DNA from: Porphyromonadaceae bacterium | Lineage (GTDB): Bacteria; Bacteroidota; Bacteroidia; Bacteroidales; Paludibacteraceae | DNA: 12,647 nucleotides | Assembly (NCBI GenBank): GCA_905372135.1 | Contig: CAJPNS010000055.1 | Location: 1 to 12,647, forward strand | Direction of reading: 5' to 3' | The notes under the pieces: model-generated | Database searches by the model: none | What the model was told of the DNA's origin: nothing | What the model saw: the letters and a program-made list of their open reading frames with translations, nothing else | Translations under genes and position numbers: made by a program | Shown here: piece by piece, positions 1 to 6,356 of the stretch | Layout of the letters: every line of letters begins with the position of its first letter | Numbering within the stretch: position 1 is the stretch's first letter

Positions 1-32
1 ACTAATACTAATATTAAATTCTTTCTATTCAT
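1..32 (-). CDS. Partial CDS, N-terminus of a probable secreted or membrane protein
   Basis: On the minus strand an ATG at 32-30 opens a frame that stays open to the window edge. It reads M-N-R-K-N-L-I-L-V-L and then runs off. Two basic residues followed by an unbroken hydrophobic run are what the start of a signal peptide or N-terminal membrane anchor looks like. A promoter-like box lies at 124-131 on the same strand, giving a leader of roughly 85 bases with no competing useful start (the ATG further upstream is followed at once by TAA). The gene is divergent from pyrC. Only ten codons are visible, so no family can be named. The call rests on the start, the hydrophobic run and the promoter together. 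Confidence 0.5.
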   Translation of the reverse strand, partial: MNRKNLILVL

Positions 33-329
33 AGTTGTTTCTAAGTGGTTTAAGTGTAATTAAAAATATTGTTTACATCACTAATAACGATATTTCGTTC
101 CGTTTATTGTGTTAAACCGACGGCAAAAGTAATACTTTTTCTTGTTAATACGACATTTTGCGACTAAAAAAGACAATAAATTAACCTATTTAACATTTTT
201 ACTATCCGTATGAAAAACCGCATTAACAATTAAGAGATATAGACATCGTTGCTGTTTTTTACCTTATCCGCTATGCTATTAGAGGCAAAAAGATTAAATT
301 TGCGACATTATTTTATTATATTTGAAGCT
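33..329. other. Intergenic region between divergent genes
   Basis: This AT-rich stretch separates the leftward partial gene from pyrC. It holds the minus-strand promoter box at 124-131. I see no RNA gene, no strong hairpin and no credible small gene. A frame in phase with pyrC is open back to a TAG at 240-242, but the residues it would add do not look like the start of a dihydroorotase. No clear TAnnTTTG box for pyrC was found at a sensible distance; the only plus-strand match, TATATTTG at 317-324, nearly touches the pyrC start. Confidence 0.6.
124..131 (-). promoter_or_regulatory. Bacteroidota-type -7 promoter box (TACTTTTG) for the left-edge gene
   Basis: On the minus strand the bases read TACTTTTG, matching the Bacteroidota sigma consensus TAnnTTTG, within the wider context ATTACTTTTGCC. 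Four other boxes in this window share the TTAnnTTTG core or a close variant. Transcription would start near 117 and run left into the partial gene that begins at 32. I see no convincing -33 TTTG box at the usual spacing. Confidence 0.5.
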
Positions 330-1577
330 ATGTTATTTATAAACGGTACAATAAATTCGGGCTCTGGTTTCCGCAGAGCCGACCTCCGCATAAAAGATGG
401 TAAAATACAACAGATAGGCATATTACAGCCCGATGATAGCGAAGAGGTGATAGATATCGCGGGTAAGATATTACTTCCCGGCTTCGTCGATGTGCACGTG
501 CATTTCAGAGAACCGGGCTTCGGCTATAAAGAGACTATCGAGAGTGGCAGTAAGGCAGCTGCCGCGGGCGGATACACTGCCGTATGCACTATGCCCAACC
601 TCGCACCGCCCCCCGACAGTGTCGCTAATATAAATATCCAAAAGGAGATAATCGCAAAGAGTGCTGTGGTGAAGGTATATCCGCTTGCTACTATCACCGT
701 AGGTCAGAAAGGTGGCGGTAGTCTTATAGACTTCGATAGTATGAAGCAAGAAGTAGCTTTCTCCGACGACGGAAGAGGCGTACAGAGTCGCGAGATGATG
801 GCAGAGGCGATGAAAACGGTAGCTGCGTTCGATGGTATCATAGTGGCTCACTGCGAAGTAGACGAACTCGTGAAAGGAGGCTATATCCACGACGGAGAGT
901 ATTGCAGTAGGCACGGTCACAAAGGTATATGTTCTCGTAGCGAGTGGGAACAGGTAGCTCGCGACGTAGAGCTCGCAAAGGCTACCGGCTGCCGATATCA
1001 CGTATGCCACGTATCTACGAAAGAGAGTATCGATATCATACGCAAGGCTAAAGCCGAAGGCGTACGAGTAACCTGCGAGACGGCACCGCATTATCTTATC
1101 TTATCGGACTTAGACCTCGAGGAAGATGGGCGTTTCAAGATGAATCCTCCTATACGAAGCGTAGAAGATAGAGAGGCTCTAAGAGTAGGGCTCATAGACG
1201 GCACTATCGACGTCATAGCCACAGACCACGCTCCGCACTCTGCAGAAGAGAAGTCGCGAGGACTGGCTCGAAGTGCTTTTGGCATCGTAGGACTCGAGAC
1301 TGCCTTTTCGCTTATTTACACCCATTTGGTCGAGAAGGGAATCATCTCTTGGGAGCTACTTATAAAGGCTATGTCTATCAACCCGAGGCAGATATTCCGA
1401 CTTGGCGGAGGACTTGCAGAAGGTGCTCCTGCCGATATTACTGTCATAGACCCTGCGGCGAAATGGACTATATGCCCCGACAAATTCGTTTCGAAAGGCA
1501 AAGCCACTCCCTTTGCCGACTGGGAGGTCGACGGCAAGGTAGAGATGACTTTTGTCGACGGCAAAAGGGTATTCTGA
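330..1577 (+). CDS. pyrC: Dihydroorotase, class I
   Basis: Dihydroorotase catalyses the reversible cyclisation of N-carbamoyl-L-aspartate to L-dihydroorotate, the third step of de novo pyrimidine synthesis, in the cytoplasm. The 415-residue protein shows the amidohydrolase signatures in order: the metal-binding DVHVHFREPG at residues 54-63 (H56, H58), the substrate-loop region FSDDG at 144-148, metal-ligand candidates H174 (AHCE) and H227 (CHVST), and ATDHAPH at 297-303 with the catalytic aspartate D299. The FREPG and ATDHAPH motifs and the length fit the class I (PyrC/AllB-type) branch rather than the shorter E. coli-type class II enzyme. Allantoinase is a less likely alternative. I chose the ATG at 330 because MLFINGTI is a normal family start; a TTG at 249 and an ATG at 273 would add an atypical extension. 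The gene stands alone and converges on fusA. Some authors use pyrC for both classes. Confidence 0.93.
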   Translation: MLFINGTINSGSGFRRADLRIKDGKIQQIGILQPDDSEEVIDIAGKILLPGFVDVHVHFREPGFGYKETIESGSKAAAAGGYTAVCTMPNLAPPPDSVANINIQKEIIAKSAVVKVYPLATITVGQKGGGSLIDFDSMKQEVAFSDDGRGVQSREMMAEAMKTVAAFDGIIVAHCEVDELVKGGYIHDGEYCSRHGHKGICSRSEWEQVARDVELAKATGCRYHVCHVSTKESIDIIRKAKAEGVRVTCETAPHYLILSDLDLEEDGRFKMNPPIRSVEDREALRVGLIDGTIDVIATDHAPHSAEEKSRGLARSAFGIVGLETAFSLIYTHLVEKGIISWELLIKAMSINPRQIFRLGGGLAEGAPADITVIDPAAKWTICPDKFVSKGKATPFADWEVDGKVEMTFVDGKRVF

Positions 1578-1700
1578 TGCCTAAGTACTCGGATTCGTGG
1601 CGTTGTATGGGGTCACTTACACGACAAAACAATTCGGTATATCGATAAATAGCATTCTTACAAAGCTATAATATTTTTTTCTATCGCTACCGATGTGCCT

Positions 1701-1739
1701 TAAACAAAAGAGGCTACCTGAATTATTCAGCCAGCCTCT
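1701..1739 (-). terminator. Rho-independent terminator of fusA
   Basis: A perfect 7-bp stem AGAGGCT/AGCCTCT (1709-1715 with 1733-1739) encloses a second stem CTGAA/TTCAG (1718-1722 with 1726-1730) across a small internal loop. On the minus strand the hairpin is followed by a U-rich stretch (CTTTTGTTTA), about 50 bases after the fusA stop. On the plus strand the downstream bases are only AT-rich, so termination of pyrC from the other side is possible but weaker. Confidence 0.75.
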
Positions 1740-1790
1740 CATTAATTAAAATTCTATATTTATATTACTTCGTATTTTGATCCTATCTTA

Positions 1791-3908
1791 TTACAATAAG
1801 TCTGTCCGTCCTTTCTGCTCCTCTATTACGACTTTTGCCAGCGACGATGATACTTCGGCATAGTGCGAGAACTCCATAGAGCTTGTTGCCCTACCCGAAG
1901 TAATGGTACGCAATGCTGTTACATAGCCGAAAAGCTCTGCCAAAGGCACTTTTGCTTTCACTATTCTGGCACCGGTACGCGAAGAGTCCATTCCCTCCAC
2001 GTTGCCTCTACGTTTGTTGAGGTCGCCTATGACGTCGCCCATACTCTCTTCGGGTGTTACCACTTCGAGCTTCATTATGGGTTCCATAAGCACGGGTTTA
2101 GCCTTGGCACAAGCACTCTTGAATGCCAACTGAGCACATATTTCGAACGACAACTGGTCGGAGTCTACAGCGTGGAAACTGCCGTCTACCAGAGTTACTT
2201 TGAGCGTATCGACTGGGAAGCCTGCCAGAACACCATTCTTCATAGCAGCTTGGAATCCCTTCTGTACCGACGGGATATACTCTTTGGGGATATTACCGCC
2301 TTTCACCTCGTCGATAAACTGCAACGAACCTTCGAAGCCTTCGTCTACGGGACCTACTTTTACGATAATATCTGCGAATTTACCGCGACCACCGGTCTGT
2401 TTCTTGTACACCTCACGTGTCTCAACCTCTTTGGTAATAGCCTCTTTGTATGTAACCTGCGGTTTACCTTGGTTGCACTCTACCTTAAATTCGCGTTTGA
2501 GGCGGTCGATGATGATTTCCAGATGGAGCTCACCCATACCCGATATTATCGTCTGACCCGTCTGTTCGTCGGTTCTAACGGTGAATGTCGGGTCTTCTTC
2601 GGCAAGTTTGCCGAGTCCCACTCCGAGTTTATCGAGGTCTGCCTGTGTCTTAGGCTCTACGGCAATACCTATTACGGGGTCGGGGAAGTCCATACTTTCG
2701 AGAGCTATCGGGTGGTTTTCGCTGCAGAGCGTATCACCCGTACGAATATCTTTGAAGCCTACTCCTGCACCTATATCGCCCGCACTGATGTAATCCACGG
2801 GGTTCTGTTTGTTGGAGTGCATCTGGAATATTCTCGATATTCTCTCTTTTTTGCCCGAACGCACATTGTATACATACGAGCCTGCCTCCAATTTACCCGA
2901 ATATACGCGGAAGAAACAGAGGCGTCCTACGTATGGGTCGGTAGCTATTTTGAACGCCAGAGCACACAGCGGTTCGCTTTCGTCGGGTCGGCGTTGTAGC
3001 TTTTTCTCTTCGTTGTCGGGGTCTGTACCTTCGATAAATTCCGTATCGAGCGGAGAAGGAAGATATGAACAAACAGCGTCGAGCAGAGGCTGCACACCTT
3101 TGTTTTTGAACGAACTGCCACAGATAATCGGATTTATCTCCATAGCAATAGTAGCCTTACGGATAGCGGCACGTATCTCGTCTTCGGTGATAGTTTCGGG
3201 GTGGTCGAAATATTTTTCCATCAAATGATCGTCGAACGAAGCCAGAGTTTCGAGCATTTTGTCTCTCCATTCGGCAGCTCCTGCCTGATAATCGGCAGGG
3301 ATATCCTCTATCTGATAATTGGCACCGATAGTCTCGTCTCTCCAATAGAGTGCTTTCATCGTTACCAAGTCTATGATACCTTTGAAGTTCTCTTCGGCTC
3401 CGATAGGTATCTGTATGGGGCATGGATTGGCTCCGAGCACATCTCTTATCTGTGTTACCACTTCGAAAAAGTTTGCTCCCGAGCGGTCCATCTTGTTTAC
3501 ATAACCTATACGCGGCACATTGTATTTATCTGCCTGACGCCACACCGTCTCCGACTGCGGCTCTACGCCTCCTACGGCACAGAAAGTAGCCACTGCACCA
3601 TCGAGGATTCGCAACGAGCGCTCGACCTCTACGGTGAAGTCTACGTGTCCCGGGGTATCGATAAGGTTGATTTTATACTCTTGTCCTTTGTATTTCCAAC
3701 GCGTAGTAGTAGCAGCCGAGGTGATAGTGATACCGCGTTCCTGCTCTTGTTCCATCCAGTCCATTGTGGCGGCACCGTCGTGAACTTCACCTATTTTATG
3801 CGTAAGACCCGTATAAAACAGTATACGTTCGGATGTCGTAGTTTTACCGGCATCGATGTGAGCCATAATACCGATATTTCTCGTAAAAGATAAATTTTGT
3901 TTTGCCAT
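1791..3908 (-). CDS. fusA: Translation elongation factor G
   Basis: EF-G is the GTPase that moves tRNAs and mRNA through the ribosome and, with ribosome recycling factor, splits post-termination ribosomes. The 705-residue protein has the full-length architecture. The G domain carries G1 AHIDAGKT (16-23), G2 RGITI (58-62), G3 DTPGH (84-88, with the catalytic histidine H88), G4 NKMD (138-141) and G5 SSF (265-267). Domains II to V follow, including the domain IV/V signatures GGRGKFADI and GRATSSM near the C-terminus. No key residue is missing, and the sequence resembles the main Bacteroidales EF-G rather than the divergent second copy known in Bacteroides. The gene is not in a str operon: it is flanked by a promoter box at 3973-3980 and a terminator at 1701-1739, so it looks monocistronic. 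The start ATG is supported by the family N-terminus (TRNIGIMAHIDAGKTTT). Confidence 0.97.
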   Translation of the reverse strand: MAKQNLSFTRNIGIMAHIDAGKTTTSERILFYTGLTHKIGEVHDGAATMDWMEQEQERGITITSAATTTRWKYKGQEYKINLIDTPGHVDFTVEVERSLRILDGAVATFCAVGGVEPQSETVWRQADKYNVPRIGYVNKMDRSGANFFEVVTQIRDVLGANPCPIQIPIGAEENFKGIIDLVTMKALYWRDETIGANYQIEDIPADYQAGAAEWRDKMLETLASFDDHLMEKYFDHPETITEDEIRAAIRKATIAMEINPIICGSSFKNKGVQPLLDAVCSYLPSPLDTEFIEGTDPDNEEKKLQRRPDESEPLCALAFKIATDPYVGRLCFFRVYSGKLEAGSYVYNVRSGKKERISRIFQMHSNKQNPVDYISAGDIGAGVGFKDIRTGDTLCSENHPIALESMDFPDPVIGIAVEPKTQADLDKLGVGLGKLAEEDPTFTVRTDEQTGQTIISGMGELHLEIIIDRLKREFKVECNQGKPQVTYKEAITKEVETREVYKKQTGGRGKFADIIVKVGPVDEGFEGSLQFIDEVKGGNIPKEYIPSVQKGFQAAMKNGVLAGFPVDTLKVTLVDGSFHAVDSDQLSFEICAQLAFKSACAKAKPVLMEPIMKLEVVTPEESMGDVIGDLNKRRGNVEGMDSSRTGARIVKAKVPLAELFGYVTALRTITSGRATSSMEFSHYAEVSSSLAKVVIEEQKGRTDLL

Positions 3909-3972
3909 TATTTTATAATCCCTTTATTTTCTATTGTTTATCTGTGAGTTGTTTTTCGTAAAAAAAAGTGTG

Positions 3973-3980
3973 CAAAGTTA
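3973..3980 (-). promoter_or_regulatory. -7 promoter box (TAACTTTG) of fusA
   Basis: Minus-strand TAACTTTG, in the context CATAACTTTGCA, matches TAnnTTTG exactly. It lies 65 bases before the fusA ATG, which gives a leader of about 58 bases. A TTG lies upstream with a gap of about 23 bases to the box, slightly wide for a -33 element, so the -33 assignment is weak. This box supports fusA being transcribed on its own rather than from a ribosomal protein operon. Confidence 0.65.
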
Positions 3981-4067
3981 TGAAAAAAAAACGACATAGC
4001 AGACAATAATCTATAAGTTTATAATCAAATACGTGTAAAATTTCTCTCGGACAGTGCCAAAATACAC

Positions 4068-4106
4068 GAAAAAAGAGAGCAGTCTCTTTGTGAGACTACC
4101 CTCTTT
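4068..4106 (-). terminator. Rho-independent terminator of the T9SS repeat-protein gene
   Basis: The inner stem AGTCTC/GAGACT (4081-4086 with 4092-4097) and the outer stem AAAGAG/CTCTTT (4072-4077 with 4101-4106) are separated by a three-by-three internal loop. On the minus strand the hairpin is followed by a run of six T. It lies 36 bases after the stop of the 4142-6250 gene and before the fusA promoter, so it separates the two transcripts. Confidence 0.8.
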
Positions 4107-4141
4107 ATTAGAGCAATAAAATATTATCTGACTTCGATATT

Positions 4142-6250
4142 TTATTTTTTTACTATTCTGTGAGTGCTTACACCTGTTGCTGTCTGTACTCTTACCAAGT
4201 AGTTGCCTGCTGCAAGCGAAGCAAGGTCGATAGCATTGGCGTTAGCTATGCGAGCTACTTCTACTCCGTACATATTGTATACTCTGATATAGATAACGTC
4301 TTCTTGAGCTTCTACATTGAGTATGTCTACAACAGGATTCGGGTAAACCTTAGTAGCCGTAGCCGAAACGTTTTCGATATCGGTCATCGAAGGGAATTCG
4401 GCTTCGATGAGTACGTCGGCATTTACGGTATGAGAATAGCCGTTTGTGCTAACATCAACTCCGTTTACTTTGAGGCTCTTCACAGTGTAACCCGGGTTTG
4501 TGGAAACAGATATGTTGATAATGGTACCTTGTGCTACGCTATCGCCGCTTGCTATAACATCCGAACCGCTTACTACTTTAATAACACCACCTTCCATATT
4601 GGCGTCGTAGCTTACTTTGAACTTGGTTACAGCAGGTATATGGCTGATAAATGCTTCTACTGTAACAGCTTCGGTAACGGTGAATGTACCGTTGTTTGCT
4701 ACTTTTACGTTACCTACCTTGATGCTGTCGAGTCTGTAGCCTGTGTTTGCAGTAGCCGATACTGCGAGAGTTGTACCTTCTAATATAGGCGAGCCTGTTG
4801 CTATTACGTTAGATCCTTCTTTTACTTCGAGTGTACCGTTTGCAGGTTGATTGATTGTTATTACAAACGACGGTATCTGGCTTATAAATGCTTCTACCGT
4901 AACAGCTTCGGTAACGGTGAATGTACTATTGTTTGCAATTTTTACGTTACCTACCTTGATGCTATCGATTCTGTAGCCTTGATCTGCGGTAGCCGATACT
5001 GTAAGAACCGTACCTTCTGCTATCTGGTCGCCTGATGTTATTGGGGCAATACCGTTTTTCACTTCCAATGTACCATTTGCAGGATTAGCAAAAGTGATAG
5101 CGTATGTCGGTATCGGAGAGATAACTGCTTCTACAGTAACTGCTTCGGTAACGGTGAATGTACCGTCGGCAGCTACTTTTTTGGTGCCTGCCTTGATGCT
5201 GTCGACTCTATAACCTGCATTTGCTGTAGCTGTTGCAGTAAGAATTGTACCGTGTTCTATCATATCACTATTATGTACGGTGTCGGTGCCATTAAGAACT
5301 ACCAATGTACCGTTTGTGGCAGGAGTGATTGTGATAGCATAAGTTTTTTTCTTGAATGTAGCTGTGATAGTTGTAGCAGCAGTTACGTTTACGTTACCGC
5401 CAACGATATCGTTGCCGTTAGCTTTGAGTTCGTCGACTTCGTAACCTTCGTCTCCTGTAGCATTTACGGTAAGAACCGTACCGTGTTCTATCATATCGTT
5501 GTCATGTACGGTGTCGGTGCCGTTGAGCACTACCAATGTGCCGTTTGTGGGGGCGGTAATGGTGATAGCGTATTTTACTTTGCTGATAAATGCTTCTACC
5601 GTAACAGCTTCGGTAACGGTGAATGTACCGTTGTTTGCTACTTTTACGTTACCTACCTTGATGCTGTCGACCTGATAGTCGGGGTTGGCTGTAGCGTTTA
5701 CGGTAAGAACGGTTTCGTCGTCTACCGGTGTGCCTGTCGGTACGTTTACACCAGCATTGGTTACAGTCAATGTACCATTGACAGCAGGAGTGATAGTGAT
5801 AACATGCTGACCGTCGCCTACTACTTTGAAGTCGCTCCACACTGCGGCTGCTTTGTATGCAGCTTTTGCAGCCTGAGGTACTATAAGCTTAATGCCGCTC
5901 AAAGTTAAACCTTCGAACACGTTGGCATTAACAACATAAGGAGTAGCAGCACTCAATTTGATGGAAGTAATACCCGTACAACCGTCAAAAGCGTGGTCGG
6001 CGATAGATTCTACCGTGTAGTTTACACTGTTATGTGCTACTGTAGTAGGAATAACAATGTCGCCTGAAGGAGACGTTGTGTAGTAAGGAGATGTTGCATT
6101 CTCCGGTACCACGGATACTTTGTGATTTACAGTATCGGTAATCTTGTAATACAAATTGCCTTCCTGAAAGGTTGTGACTTGTGCTACTGCCGTAACACTT
6201 GCAAAGAGCCCTACGAATAGAGCCAAAACAATCTTGTTTAATTTGTTCAT
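4142..6250 (-). CDS. Secreted BspA-like/InlB-repeat protein with T9SS sorting domain
   Basis: The 702-residue protein is a predicted surface or secreted protein of unknown specific role. It has a signal peptide at residues 1-24 (ending AVAQ). A BspA-type leucine-rich segment follows at about 76-145, with SIADHAFDGCTGITSIKL and a weaker second unit ending in VWSDFKVVG. Six tandem repeats of about 78 residues occupy 149-620. Their hallmarks (NGTLxV, GTxLTVxATA, GYxVDSIKVGNVKV, FTVTEAVTVEAFIS) fit the divergent InlB B-repeat type of beta-grasp module. A type A Por sorting domain covers about 634-702 (VYPNPVVDILNVEA, YNMYGVEVA, LAAGNYLVRV, ending IVKK), which directs export through the outer membrane by T9SS. 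InlB-like repeats and BspA LRRs often occur in adhesins, so a role in surface binding is a reasonable inference only. The gene is monocistronic, between a promoter box at 6314 and a hairpin at 4072-4106. The sixth repeat is the most diverged. Confidence 0.88.
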   Translation of the reverse strand: MNKLNKIVLALFVGLFASVTAVAQVTTFQEGNLYYKITDTVNHKVSVVPENATSPYYTTSPSGDIVIPTTVAHNSVNYTVESIADHAFDGCTGITSIKLSAATPYVVNANVFEGLTLSGIKLIVPQAAKAAYKAAAVWSDFKVVGDGQHVITITPAVNGTLTVTNAGVNVPTGTPVDDETVLTVNATANPDYQVDSIKVGNVKVANNGTFTVTEAVTVEAFISKVKYAITITAPTNGTLVVLNGTDTVHDNDMIEHGTVLTVNATGDEGYEVDELKANGNDIVGGNVNVTAATTITATFKKKTYAITITPATNGTLVVLNGTDTVHNSDMIEHGTILTATATANAGYRVDSIKAGTKKVAADGTFTVTEAVTVEAVISPIPTYAITFANPANGTLEVKNGIAPITSGDQIAEGTVLTVSATADQGYRIDSIKVGNVKIANNSTFTVTEAVTVEAFISQIPSFVITINQPANGTLEVKEGSNVIATGSPILEGTTLAVSATANTGYRLDSIKVGNVKVANNGTFTVTEAVTVEAFISHIPAVTKFKVSYDANMEGGVIKVVSGSDVIASGDSVAQGTIINISVSTNPGYTVKSLKVNGVDVSTNGYSHTVNADVLIEAEFPSMTDIENVSATATKVYPNPVVDILNVEAQEDVIYIRVYNMYGVEVARIANANAIDLASLAAGNYLVRVQTATGVSTHRIVKK
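4391..5806 (-). repeat. Six in-frame tandem repeats of about 235 bp inside the T9SS protein gene
   Basis: In coding order the units lie at about 5806-5573, 5572-5342, 5341-5105, 5104-4868, 4867-4631 and 4630-4391. An 89-base block at 5582-5670 (unit 1) recurs at 4643-4731 (unit 5) with a single mismatch, and at 4880-4968 (unit 4) with about six. Unit 3 carries a related copy in its second half. Units 2 and 3 instead share a different near-identical block in their first halves, around the residues NGTDTVH and DMIEHGT. The pattern is a mosaic rather than a simple ladder of duplications. Unit 6 keeps the fold signature but little DNA identity. Confidence 0.9.
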
Positions 6251-6313
6251 TTTTAAAACTCTTTTTTAATTATACAATAAAATGGTTTTCTATATTGGTT
6301 GTGATATAGGGTA

Positions 6314-6321
6314 CAAAGGTA
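6314..6321 (-). promoter_or_regulatory. -7 promoter box (TACCTTTG) of the T9SS repeat-protein gene
   Basis: Minus-strand TACCTTTG, in the context TATACCTTTGTA, matches TAnnTTTG and lies 64 bases before the ATG at 6250, predicting a leader of about 57 bases. It sits between the ftsH stop and this gene. I saw no clear -33 TTTG; the region upstream is almost pure A and T. Confidence 0.65.
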
Positions 6322-6356
6322 TAAAAAAATATTTATTTTTAATCATAAATTGATTT

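Noticed and set aside
1578..1790. Possible small gene or tRNA between pyrC and fusA
   Set aside because: I found no cloverleaf and no frame with a credible start and product. The only structure is the fusA terminator hairpin.
1863..2999. Long plus-strand open frame (378 codons) opposite fusA
   Set aside because: It lies wholly antisense to a well-supported EF-G gene. Its translation has no recognisable domain and is rich in Tyr, Phe and Cys, as expected from the reverse complement of a strongly biased gene.
4643..5670. Regularly spaced near-identical blocks that might suggest a CRISPR array
   Set aside because: The period is about 235 bases, the blocks stay in one open frame, and they encode beta-repeat protein units. 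There are no short unique spacers.
4160..5908. Plus-strand open frames opposite the T9SS repeat gene (4160-4783, 4847-5035, 5252-5908)
   Set aside because: They appear repetitive only because they mirror the repeats of the real gene on the minus strand. The Tyr/Cys-rich translation resembles no protein family.
6341..6355. Hairpin AATCA/TGATT just after ftsH as a terminator
   Set aside because: A five-base, almost pure AT stem is too weak to call with confidence, although a T run does follow on the minus strand further on.
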